Made by a program: the position numbers and the translations under genes
In this document: piece after piece, positions 35,901-42,782 of the stretch
How the letters are laid out: the number at the start of each line of letters is the position of its first letter
Numbering within the stretch: the first letter of the stretch is position 1
From: Haemonchus contortus
Taxonomy: Eukaryota; Nematoda; Chromadorea; Rhabditida; Trichostrongylidae
Length of the DNA: 64,000 bases
Direction of reading: 5' to 3'
NCBI GenBank assembly: GCA_000469685.2
Contig: LS997562.1
Span: 665,001 to 729,000 of the forward strand
Notes under the pieces: generated by a model
Database searches by the model: none
Seen by the model: the letters and a program-made list of their open reading frames with translations, nothing else
Told to the model about the DNA's origin: nothing

Positions 35901-38900
35901 CGTTCTGTATATGTTAAGAACCACTGCACGTTTTGCAGCTTCAGGGTGAGCCAGCTTTGCGTGGAGTAAGATGCTCTTTGAGCCATTCTCCCGCTTCACA
36001 TCTACCATTCACATGTCCATCCGTGATTTTTTTCTGCGTGTTCAGATAAGGAAGCCAGCCTCCGTGCGGAAATTTTCTCGTGAACCTGATATACTGTGAC
36101 TGTGGGTTGAGAAAGGTAAACAATACATCCATCTCTTGCTCCGTTGATGTTCACGCAGTCGTCATCGATGTGCCGACAGTACATAATGGGCTGCCCGCTA
36201 TAACTAGCCTTTCTATCCTGTTTCGCAAAACAGATAGCTAAGACCGGTAATAGAACCATAGCAAGTCTTCGCTTTTGTTAGAAGTACTGCCCGCTCCACT
36301 TGAAAATATTGCAAACAAGACATTCCTTGATCAGAGCCATAATGTGAACCTTGCTCAATCCAAACGTCACAATTTCTGTTTCCATGGTCGTCCAGCATTT
36401 CAAAAACCGCTTGAAGAGCTGCGTAGTTGTTGCTGTTCGTATGGTGCACAGTTTTATCGAATGATTCTACCACGCAGTTTTCTTGTAGTCTACATGAACG
36501 CAGGCGATCGAAAAATTCACTGGTGTTAGGCAGATGTGAGGGTACGTGTTGGAGTAGTTGACCAACTGTTTTGTTGAGAAACCAGGAAATACGGTCCGGT
36601 TCTACTACACAGCTGATGATAATTCCAATTTTGTAACCACTAGCATTAACTGACTTCTCACCTCCGTCGAACAACTTATGCGTCTCAGGATATGGAAAGC
36701 AGGGCACGAGGGTGTATCCAACTTCAGAATTCCAGTAAACATTCTGTCTAATTCTGCTGTCTTTCCGTTTGACATCCACAAAGCATTCACCTTGTGACAT
36801 CGTGTGAGGAACGCCATTTCCGTAGAATGGTAGAAATGACATTATACAGAACTATTAATAAAGTGGAGCTCCGTGATTTCACGATCCAGTAAACGAGGTG
36901 GAACCACGAACTCTCATCCCTTATCTTTCACGGAAGGACGGTCTTCACCATCTGCTACGCGTTTTCGTACATCCCGCAATCCCTCCCGCTGTTCGTTCCT
37001 CCTGACTGAGAACCTTTCGCGACCATTTCTTTTGAAAGTTTGGAGTACTCCTGACAAAAGTACTCGGAACTTCATGTATTGTATGGGCAGAGGTTCCGGT
37101 TCTTTATAGAACGAACGTGAATGGAATAGGCGCTAGCAATAGACTCTGTGCTAGTGAAGCTGAGGCTCTCCGCGAACTGCACTCTTTCTAAGCTTATCCC
37201 TCAAATGATGAAGCCCAGCATTCCACTCTCGTGACAGAAATTGTGACGTTCGGATCGAGCAAGGTTCACATTATGGACCTGAACAAGGAATGCCTTAATT
37301 GTAATATCTCAAGTGGAGCAGGCAGTACTTCTCACAAAAGCGAGGACTTGCTATTTGTCAGCGGCTAAGACCGGTACTAGCTATCAGTTTTTGTGAACAG
37401 ATTAAAAAGGCCAGATATACTGACTCTAACTCCTAGTGCTTTTTTTTATGTTTTGACTTTTGTTTGGTTTCTTTATGTTCTTTTCAAGGTGATTAGTTTC
37501 TTTAAGCAGAGAGATGCTGATGAAGTACTCATACCAGACTGCATAGATGTTGGAAGCTGCTCATATTTTTGAATACACCTCAGTGGCGTGTCCTGATTCC
37601 CACTTAACGTTTATTCGGGTAAAGTACTACGCATTGCCTGGTCCGTTCTCGTAATGCTTACCTAGCTTGGCGTTTCCACGTGGGTGGTCGGTATACCCGT
37701 GTTTCGAAGTTTCGTCAAGCTCCTATGACCCCATATGTGGCGACTGGGCGTCACAGCCGACTGTCGTGGGTCTGTGTTGCGGTTCGTTTCCAAAGAATGC
37801 GTAGTCATTGCTCTGTCCCCTTTTCTTCCCATAGCCTAGATGATATTCAACTCCCGCCTTTTCACTACAGTTCGAGACCATTGCTTGAGAGCAAAGCAAA
37901 TAAATATGTGATCAAATAATTCTTAAGAGTGCTTCCAGCTAGGTAGTCTAGTTGTCAATTGTTGTTGCTATATTCTAAGAATGCTACCATGCCTTCCATT
38001 ATGCTACATTGTTCTACCTTCATCTGTGTTTGCTTCTGCAATTAGTATGTTTATGTTATCTAACTGGTGAAGTTTCTGTTACAAGCGCACCTACGGGTGC
38101 ATAAATAAATAAATAAATAAATATAGCGCGCATGCCCATTAAGTACTGTCGGTTCATCGATGAAACGAAAAACAAACTTGTTGCGTAAACATCAACGCAA
38201 CAAGAGATGAATGTATTGTTTGACATGGACTAAATTCATCCAAGTATTCATCAGAAACGCTCGCTAGGCTCTTTGTGTAGCCTCATCGGAGCGCAGTTAT
38301 TGGCTGGCAAGTTTGGGCCAGGAAACGCTGAACAAGTCTGTAAACTCCACGGGAATGTGTGAGGCAGATTACAACGTTTAAGTCGCTAGTATCGTCGGAA
38401 TCTAGGTCAGATTGCGTTCTTTACAACGTTAATCCAATCATAAGATTTCCGTGGAGTTTTAGATGTCGAAAGTGGGGATTTTTCCAATCAGCATCAAAAC
38501 ACACCAGGTTCAAACCACGATAAAAAGGGTTGAGCGAACCGCCGCCTGTCCGTAACGCACTTAACAGCTAACATTCTAGTCATAAGGAGACGCTTGCTAT
38601 TGACTTAGCAAAGGAGTGGCCCTGTCAGCCTAATATTCGAGAAGAATCCTTATGAAAGGCTTGGTGATTCCGAGTCATCTCTGAAGACATTCTTCGCCTG
38701 GTCATGAATGAAAGATCTTATTTTGGGTGTGCATTGCTTGGGTTAATGACCCTGAGTCTATCCTTGAGTTTGAAGTGAAATGGTAGAGCCCATCTTCTCA
38801 TGAAATGGTAGTTTTCATACGTCCGAATCTTCACACCCATCTGGCCATGGCCGGACTTGAGCCGATCATTTTAACAAGCAAATGGTAAGAAAGTCTTTTT

Positions 38901-41900
38901 TGGATACGAAGCGGGTTGCTCTGGAATCACCAGAACTTGTCATTTTTACTGAAACAGTAGGTCCGGCTACATGATCACAGTGTATGACTGCAGAATAAAA
39001 AGGCTACCAGCTTACAGTAAGGGAGAGTCGTTGAGTGCAGAGACTCTGGCACGAATCAACGTCAACGTTGATGATGCGATCCAGTTCGTTCTCTAACTGT
39101 TTGCCCTCAACAGCAATGTACTGCGTGATGTACGGCGCGTAGCACTGAGCTGAAATAGATGTGATTAGGGCCCCTAGGTGTGATCCCTCATGTTAAAGTT
39201 GTAGATCAGCTCACATCCAGCACAGTTGTTGTCCATGTAAATGACCTTGTCTTCAGTCTCGTCAGCGAACAAATCAGGTCTGAGATACGGAATTAATTAA
39301 AAGCGCAGCTGGGCCTGACCACACTAATGGTGATGATTGTGAGGTAACTCGTCAATACCTGTCCAAACGATCTTCGGTGTTCAGGATGCACTCCTGGTCG
39401 ACCGGATAGAACATGGCTGATTCGCATTCGAAGCCGAATGTGTCGAATGAGTTGAGACAGGCGCTCATGCATACCTGAGAGTGGATTGCTGCATATGATA
39501 GGCTCCAAGAGGACAGGCAAAAGTTTCCTCTAAATTAAGCAGTACCTGCACGTCCTCAGCAGGCACCACCTCACGAGCAAAGCCGACAAGAATTTTCTGC
39601 TCGAACAGATCGAAGTGGAACGGTGAGGAGCAGACTCTTTCGCTCTAGAATCCATTTATGACAATAATTATTACAATCTTTTTAAAAGTTCGGCTGAGAA
39701 CTCACCTTGACGCAACTCTTCATGAGTACCTTAGCACTGGGCATGGAGGGTTCTTTACCGGCACCAAACACTTTACAGTTTCCGTTCAGGAACTCAACTC
39801 CAACACAATCCTGAATAGCCAAACAGTCAAAATGTGTGACACAGTAATACCCGTTCAAGAACCGAAACTTACATTTGATGCGGCGCAATGATCTGAGCAA
39901 TCGACAACGGCTGCAGTGGGGAGAGCACGGATTTGCCTGCCAATCGTGACATTGTGTTGAAGAAGAAAGACCGTCTGAGAGCCGTTGGGACAATGTGAAA
40001 TGGAGGCTGGAAGAGGCGGAGATCATCGGGACGAGGACATACTGCCACATTATTCTACAGTTAATCAGTGAATATTCATTGGCTTCGATAATATTCTTTC
40101 TCCCCCACTTCTTGGGAGATCTGTCTGGTATTTGTATTTAGTGCAAAATAAAACGACGTATATTTAATAACTAGATCATTCCATCAACTGCTCTCTGAGA
40201 TTGAACAATGAGAGGGAGTTCTATTATCTAGTGTTGCCCAAGAAATAATTGTATGTGCTGCATGTGCATGCTCGTCGAAAACGAGTACATTCCTAAAAAA
40301 ACTCCTTACAAGAGCTTCATTTCAATTCCCCCTGTTAGTCGCGGGTTTTCCTAGTTGTCCCGGCAGGACTAGGTGAGACATTTTAGAGATAATTGATGGC
40401 TGTAGCGATGTCGCGAAAACTTCATGATACCGACATTTGGGTCAGTTTGTGGAAAACGATTCAGCGTCACAGATCCACGAAAAGGCTTGCGATACGCTTA
40501 GTTGTGGGGCTCGCTCTAGGCCTTCTCTCTCCGACATGGAGAGATTTCACCTGTCATCATAGCCAGTCGGTCATGCAATAAACACTGACCTCGATTCGCA
40601 ATCGGGACTTCTTCAACGAAAAAAAAAAACAACAATGAAAATCGCATAGTGATTGTCTGAAAATGCGTTAATTCAAACTGATAGGGTCAGCAATTTGATT
40701 TTGAGGGCTGGACTGATCGAATAAGAACTCTATGTGGCTACGGATACTCTGTAAGAGGATCGATGTAATAAGAAAGACGTGTATATATGATAGTATTGTG
40801 AATAGAACCAAGGCATATGGATCATGACAGGTAGTCTGTGCTGATTGCCCTCAAAAAATAATGCGAGTAACTTGAATAAATGCAGCTGAATATGTAGTGG
40901 TTTGGTTTGGAGAGACTGAAAAGCCGATTTTTAGGACTCCTATCATGCACTTGTTCCTCTTCAAAACTATTGTATTGATCATGCTGCTAGCCAAAAACGG
41001 GTGGCAGAGCAATTCAGCATGCCTTTAGCTTATTAGTGACCAATTGGAACCCTGAAATGATCTATTCGTCATGGGTATGTAATATCCATGACGTGTAGCG
41101 CTACTGTGCATATTGTGACCGAAAAATTAAAGCAAAGGTTACAGCGTGTTTACCAAAATAAAGGGATCGTGAATCATTTTATGTAAAGACTGCATCTAAG
41201 TAGATAACTAATTTAAGCTCAGGAAAATAAACGGGGTAGCTCTCATAAATATTGAAGCATATTCCGGATGCGCATTTTTTCCAAAAGTGTTTTAGCACCA
41301 GTTACAATGTGAGGAACTGATCACTGTCTTTGTATCGACGGGCCTTTGGAGGGAGCAATTTTTGTCAAGTTGCCGTTTGATTTGCTATTATTTCTACAGG
41401 TGAGTATAAGTAATGGCTTTGTTGGGATCCATCATTGAATTCATGTTCCAAAAAAAACCGTCGAGCAAGTAAAGACCGATCATTGGTATCATTATGTTAG
41501 CGTCGAATTTCATCGCCAATCTACTCTTCGTAGCTATATCAACTAATCAGCGACCTAACAACTAAATATAAGGAAGGATTCGTGGGGAGCCTCTCATTTC
41601 GAAGGGATGGCAATAATTTTTGATTATCACCTCACATGGAATGGAATCTGTAGCTTTGGTGCATATGAAATGACCCTTCACCCACCGTTCCACTTTTGAT
41701 CAGTCCTAAGATCCTGTGCTTTCACTTGCTGTCTGTGGAACTGAATTTATCTTATATAATTTCCGGAAATTGGTAATTGGAAACTCCAATGTAGGCAATG
41801 ATCAGATAGAATTATTAAATCCAAAAGATTAGTTAAACTTGTAGTGCTTACTGAACTGTAACTGATTTACACAGGTCTAATAAATTTCGAGCATTACCAA

Positions 41901-41992
41901 TTGTTGTCTAGTCAAGTTAAAATTGAGTGAAGAGTTTACTCACGAGTTGCCTGGGCGCTGACCAGCGCGAGAAGAGGTAGGGCCCAGAGCAT
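14650..41992 (-). CDS. noah-1: PAN/Apple-ZP domain apical matrix protein, NOAH-1/NompA-like (3' end missing)
   Basis: Joined by splice sites and phase, 26 exons give 2991 bases and 997 codons without a stop. Exons: 41944-41992, 39873-40006, 39706-39810, 39546-39644, 39359-39474, 39215-39279, 39016-39149, 33465-33609, 25992-26115, 25478-25613, 25298-25363, 25012-25106, 24662-24810, 24294-24432, 23619-23736, 23369-23485, 23165-23290, 22731-22805, 22345-22431, 22163-22282, 21911-22065, 21659-21761, 21446-21585, 15308-15467, 14893-14971, 14650-14804. The product has a signal peptide (MLWALPLLALVSAQA), six Cys-rich PAN modules (about 17-560), a ZP domain (about 632-919) and RKKR near 934-937. ZP proteins polymerise in apical extracellular matrix after furin-type cleavage; NOAH/NompA proteins work in cuticle and sense-organ matrix. 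The symbol rests on architecture and length. A transmembrane tail is expected but not found: after the last donor, read-through stops within four codons. The acceptors of exons 15 and 20 are the least certain. Confidence 0.85.
15308..23290 (-). CDS. noah-1: Exons 17-24: zona pellucida (ZP) domain
   Basis: The domain opens with IRTICNYEG and includes FVKNKYDTCRVE, DCGLIDM, LYEVSCDYSS, KIELGNPVFMQL, DELDFFVKDC and VRVTCELDICKGDC, with Cys spacing typical of nematode cuticlin-type ZP modules. A basic/acidic insert (KRNEKAERVKDEREEFRQKR) lies in exon 20. Exon 24 is split from exon 23 by a 6 kb intron holding two transposons. The intron between exons 17 and 18 has a GC donor. Confidence 0.88.
15683..16218. 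mobile_element. Tc1/mariner-type MITE, copy 2 (in intron 23)
   Basis: The left end CAGTGCTCAAAAGTAATCGG and the inverted right end (TAGCGCTACTG, then TA) match the element at 11287-11787. Internal blocks also match in order, for example CCAACACTATTTGA and ATAGTGGTAAATAT. The copy is somewhat longer (536 bp) and more diverged at its right end. Confidence 0.8.
16629..17785. mobile_element. Element with long (about 120 bp) inverted arms
   Basis: 16629-16755 is an inverted copy, roughly 80% by eye, of 17660-17785. Shared blocks include GTGACAAAAGTGAGTGGTAA, GATAGGGATCCAT and ACTACGATAAG. Between the arms is a duplicated block (TGGACCTAGA at about 17408 and 17548) and no transposase. It is probably a non-autonomous fold-back DNA element lying in an intron of the NOAH-like gene. 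No target duplication was identified. Confidence 0.6.
17776..18705 (-). pseudogene. Degenerate Tc1/mariner transposase, second relic
   Basis: The minus strand reads AHRAKVAR, LQSRFEARLKNGWVAMKEDTC and upstream ILDDPSKNGKGAGLTEVVEG, each parallel to pieces of the 12995-13811 relic. Stops and frameshifts are numerous and the CAGGGTGTCCC termini are not seen, so this is an older, end-less copy within the large intron. Confidence 0.65.
18706..20839. other. Intron sequence, no gene recognised
   Basis: Only short overlapping ORFs are present. Positions 19640-19700 (TTCACGATAAAAAA, then TCTCCTCTAGG) resemble 29905-29960, suggesting a dispersed repeat. Confidence 0.4.
20840..21070. repeat. Dispersed repeat, related to 29185-29285 and 63890-64000
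   Basis: GAGAGGTAGCCAACCCTACTTG followed by TTCAGAGATGG recurs in diverged form at about 63941-63965. The following part (CGGGTGAAATGATTTCCTCG, then GGTAAGAATTG and a Pro-codon-rich end) recurs at 29197-29275. No coding potential is visible. Confidence 0.45.
23369..26115 (-). CDS. noah-1: Exons 9-16: PAN modules 4-6 and linker
   Basis: Module 4 (CRNIPSFTRVPQMILVGF to FDISC) spans exons 9-11, module 5 (CPAGTHLK to LYDLHC) exons 11-13 and module 6 (CSINKDDALF to YKNLC) exons 14-15. Exon 16 encodes a Ser/Lys-rich linker before the ZP domain. Donors of exons 10 (GTTAGC) and 12 (GTTGGT) are weak but required by phase. A plausible open stretch near 25868-25960 was left as intron because the exon 9/10 join is continuous without it. 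Confidence 0.85.
26729..26799. repeat. 22 bp hairpin with an extra direct copy
   Basis: TTTGTCGAGTCATACGTCAG at 26729 is inverted at 26778-26799 with one mismatch, and a diverged direct copy (TGTCGAGTCATGCTTCAGCT) sits between them. The arms can form a stable hairpin. Function is unknown and it lies in intron 8. Confidence 0.7.
26939..27518. mobile_element. GC-rich TIR element, interrupted by a second element
   Basis: GTGCAACGACCGACCG at 26939 is exactly inverted at 27503-27518. The interior GGCTGCTTTCAGAGTCCGCC resembles the start of the palindromic element at 33818, so the two may be related. The element is split by the insert at 27226-27492. No flanking target duplication is evident. Confidence 0.6.
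27226..27492. mobile_element. Palindromic GC-rich MITE with 9-10 bp target duplication
   Basis: Two arms of about 113 bp (about 27240-27352 and 27367-27480) are near-perfect inverted copies around a short spacer near 27353-27366. CATCTCCGAC occurs directly outside both ends (27216-27225 and 27493-27502), consistent with a 9-10 bp target duplication as made by Mutator-type transposases. It is inserted inside the 26939-27518 element. Confidence 0.8.
27959..28219. mobile_element. Palindromic MITE family A, copy 1 (Mutator-like)
   Basis: This 261 bp element has nearly its whole length in inverted repeat: TCAAGTCGTGCGTCCGAGGG at the left is mirrored at the right. The centre carries GGATCAGCTGACC. 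The 9 bp GTACACAAG flanks both ends (27950-27958 and 28220-28228). Nine-base target duplications are characteristic of Mutator-like elements. No coding capacity. Confidence 0.85.
28836..29054. mobile_element. MITE with perfect 61 bp inverted repeats
   Basis: 28836-28896 is an exact 61 bp inverted copy of 28994-29054, starting TACATTTTTATCAGGATTAG, around a 97 bp centre. Perfect arms imply recent insertion or gene conversion. No protein is encoded and no clear target duplication is visible beyond the terminal TA. Confidence 0.85.
30532..31008 (+). CDS. Hypothetical 158-codon ORF inside the TIR element
   Basis: The N-terminal two thirds look protein-like (RRYHVWGEAILLNGNKKLTT, then EVNGLNSFMILDEAHEST) but match no transposase motif I can name, and the Arg/Ser-rich C-terminus overlaps GC-rich sequence. 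It may be a relic of the element's own gene or chance. Confidence 0.2.
   Translation: MYQNATFTLEDFYIVSRKVTSVCIKVGSRRYHVWGEAILLNGNKKLTTVKDLISLVVPQGRSLISPAFMEVNGLNSFMILDEAHESTTSNVIIRKFGATTHDRTHSRTGCASLHASVETRSRCTRRIAAGSPRYLTDVAAVSGAYHSRLVHRSQSKRR
31438..31640 (-). mobile_element. tRNA-derived SINE-like repeat, copy C
   Basis: Read on the minus strand, a TGGCGACAGGTGG box, a CGCATCGAATATCG box and a tail containing GGATAAAAGCACTGACTTGT follow in the same order as in the copies at 46040-46253 and 56911-57105. It lies inside the 30285-31890 element. Confidence 0.6.
32127..32391. mobile_element. Palindromic MITE family A, copy 3 (degenerate)
   Basis: This keeps the family's order of motifs (CGTGCGTCCG, GCGCGGCAAATTGC, GGGATCAGCTGATCC, then the inverted half) with many substitutions. 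CAGCCGACGT occurs on both sides (32117-32126 and 32392-32401), again fitting a 9-10 bp target duplication. Confidence 0.75.
32872..32945. repeat. Half-copy of the 33818-34048 palindromic element
   Basis: GGCTGCTTACATAGTCCGCC, GGCAGTGCTAG and GAAGGGAGGCAGAC match the left arm of the element at 33818 in order. The right arm is missing. Confidence 0.65.
33135..33420. repeat. Dispersed repeat, related to 14263-14600
   Basis: Contains TCTCTTGGACCAGAGG and CAGCGGGTTAAC in the same order as the 14.5 kb copy. It lies just below exon 8 of the NOAH-like gene. Confidence 0.45.
33465..33609 (-). CDS. noah-1: Exon 8: second half of PAN module 3
   Basis: This encodes VNDFNCKSFMYNNRTRTCIL through YYEKKCFA, completing module 3. 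It sits alone between introns of about 5.4 kb and 7.3 kb that are full of mobile elements. Phases match both neighbours. Confidence 0.88.
33818..34048. mobile_element. Palindromic GC-rich MITE (GCTGCTTTCATAG ends)
   Basis: The element is almost entirely an inverted repeat. GCTGCTTTCATAGTCCGCCG at the left is mirrored at the right, and CAGTCCACGCCC is mirrored around a short A-rich loop near 33915-33935. GCCATTG occurs at both outer edges (33811-33817 and 34049-34055), a possible target duplication. Related partial copies lie at 32872 and within 26939-27225. Confidence 0.75.
34060..34460. repeat. Imperfect (CA)n/(CATA)n microsatellite
   Basis: About 400 bases of ACACATAC-type repeats with many interruptions. 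Open frames across it on both strands are artefacts of the low complexity. Confidence 0.9.
35040..37090 (-). pseudogene. Penelope-like RT/GIY-YIG pseudogene
   Basis: Order on the minus strand: an N-terminal part near 36850-37090; SWFLNKTVGQLLQHVPSHLP and the RT palm near 36300-36560; PIMYCRHIDDDC near 36150-36190, where YIDD is expected; GGWLPYLNTQ in a shifted frame near 36040; a C-terminal stretch (HPEAAKRAVVLN) near 35900; then VICPFGKDRDC and EMIYIGETERRL, the GIY-YIG core, near 35215-35300; and AYENEIGARKVLEAL near 35050. At least three frameshifts and in-frame stops are present, so no active enzyme is made. Confidence 0.75.
35312..35572. mobile_element. Palindromic MITE family A, copy 2 (Mutator-like)
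   Basis: This is 261 bp, exactly as long as copy 1. TCAAGTCGTGCGTCCGAGGG at the left is mirrored at the right, with GGTCAGCTGATCC in the centre. The 9 bp CAAATAACG is duplicated at 35303-35311 and 35573-35581. It interrupts the endonuclease part of the Penelope-like pseudogene, so it is younger than that element. Confidence 0.88.
37244..37390 (+). mobile_element. Inverted fragment of the Penelope-like element
   Basis: GAGCAAGGTTCACATTATGG, CAAGTGGAGC and the following blocks match, in the opposite orientation, the RT segment at 36236-36380. The pair forms an inverted repeat about 860 bases apart. Confidence 0.7.
37640..38124 (+). mobile_element. 5'-truncated LINE 3' end with (AAAT)n tail
   Basis: GCGCACCTACGGGTGC followed by (ATAA)n at 38086-38120 matches the 3' end of the CR1-like LINE at 58331 (GCGCACCTGAGCGTGC, then AAAT repeats). 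The upstream boundary is uncertain. A short frame ending SRPLLESKANKYVIK may be the last part of its ORF2, but I cannot place it firmly. Confidence 0.55.
38125..39015. other. Intron 7 start region, nothing recognised
   Basis: Positions 38125-39015 separate the LINE tail from exon 7. No open frame above 60 codons and no repeat structure was noticed. Confidence 0.4.
39016..40006 (-). CDS. noah-1: Exons 2-7: PAN modules 1-2 and start of 3
   Basis: Six closely spaced exons. Exon 2 carries HCPNGSQTVFLLQH and VVDCSDHCAASN. I placed its acceptor at CTCTTCCAG (40007) because this restores the first Cys of PAN 1 and keeps phase; a later CTGCAG acceptor (39911) would also splice in phase but truncate the module. 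Module 2 runs from CSSPFHFDLFEQ to YMDNNC and module 3 starts at CYAPYITQYI. The regular C...C-x3-C...C...C pattern is that of nematode PAN_1 domains. Confidence 0.85.
41944..41992 (-). CDS. noah-1: Exon 1: start codon and signal peptide of the NOAH-like gene
   Basis: The ATG at 41992 opens MLWALPLLALVSAQAT, a short hydrophobic signal peptide with an A-x-A-like cleavage region, followed by a GTGAGT donor. Candidate trans-splice acceptors lie 48 and 65 bases upstream. The exon ends in phase 1, and the leftover C joins the CC of exon 2. Confidence 0.85.
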
Positions 41993-42039
41993 GGCAGATG
42001 TGCCTGTCGTCAGGAATTTAGTTAATGCCACTGTAGATC

Positions 42040-42065
42040 GCTAGGAAAGGATCCCGTCTGGAAAA
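42040..42065 (-). promoter_or_regulatory. Candidate spliced-leader acceptors / 5' UTR start
   Basis: On the minus strand TTTCCTAG ends at 42041 and TTTTCCAG ends at 42058, that is 48 and 65 bases upstream of the ATG at 41992. Nematode trans-splice acceptors look like this and usually lie close to the start codon. Which one is used, if either, cannot be read from sequence. Confidence 0.45.
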
Positions 42066-42401
42066 GATGTGCAACACAATAGTGTAGCAATAATAATCAT
42101 GACGCACGAACGAAATTGTACACGGGAAGGGAAAGAATTTGACAGTTACCCTTCTGAGGAAAACGAAATGTAGTAAAATGGGTTGGAGTGATCTCTCCGC
42201 CCTGTGGGGGCGTGGGGAGTCTCCATAATCTAGTCCTTACATAGCCTTATATAGTGAGGTGATCCTCTAATGAGTTCAGAAGGTTATTAGGGCTGAAGTA
42301 CTGAAACACCTTGGAAAGTGTTGCAGTTGACCCTATACAATGAATACATAAAAATAACTTCAAGAACCAACACACGATTTTTCAATCAAGCACAACCCAA
42401 G

Positions 42402-42782
42402 CTACGCGGTAAAGTCGAAATTTCCAAAATAGTTGTTAATTGTCATCCGAGGTAATCTGGCAAGAAGAACGTCAGGTTTAATCACCCTCGGTCTTCTCGG
42501 TGGAATCGGGGTTAGTGAGAGGTGGAACCGATGAGCGTAACAGATCACTCGACGTTGAACTTTCGCCGCCGCTAAGAGGGATATTGTCGTCGTGGTCGCC
42601 TTCAGTGGTGATAGAATACTGGCCCCACCTCCAAAAGAACTATCGGAATGTGGGTCTGGGGGCGGGGTTACCGTACTGACGCCGCCCTTCCAATTGTCCG
42701 CAATGACATAGTTCATACGTTCTATACAAATATGTTGATGATAAACTTGACTCGAAAACTTTCGAAAGTGATGAATTTCCAA
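42402..42782 (-). CDS. Hypothetical ORF, 126 codons
   Basis: A Thr/Ser/Pro-rich reading frame upstream of the NOAH-like gene. A possible acceptor (TTTGTATAG at about 42722) lies inside it. No family motif is recognisable and chance is likely. Confidence 0.15.
   Translation of the reverse strand: MEIHHFRKFSSQVYHQHICIERMNYVIADNWKGGVSTVTPPPDPHSDSSFGGGASILSPLKATTTTISLLAAAKVQRRVICYAHRFHLSLTPIPPRRPRVIKPDVLLARLPRMTINNYFGNFDFTA

Larger units (their letters stand above)
34700..37130 (-). mobile_element. Decayed Penelope-like retroelement (RT + GIY-YIG)
   Basis: The minus strand carries a Penelope-type reverse transcriptase followed by a GIY-YIG endonuclease, the diagnostic combination of this class. 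Below the coding part, 34715-34760 contains CTGAAGACGACGATTTCCTC then GAAACGTTGACC, a signature I associate with the ends of such elements. The copy is broken by frameshifts and by a 261 bp MITE at 35312-35572. It lies in intron 7 of the NOAH-like gene in the same orientation. Confidence 0.75.
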
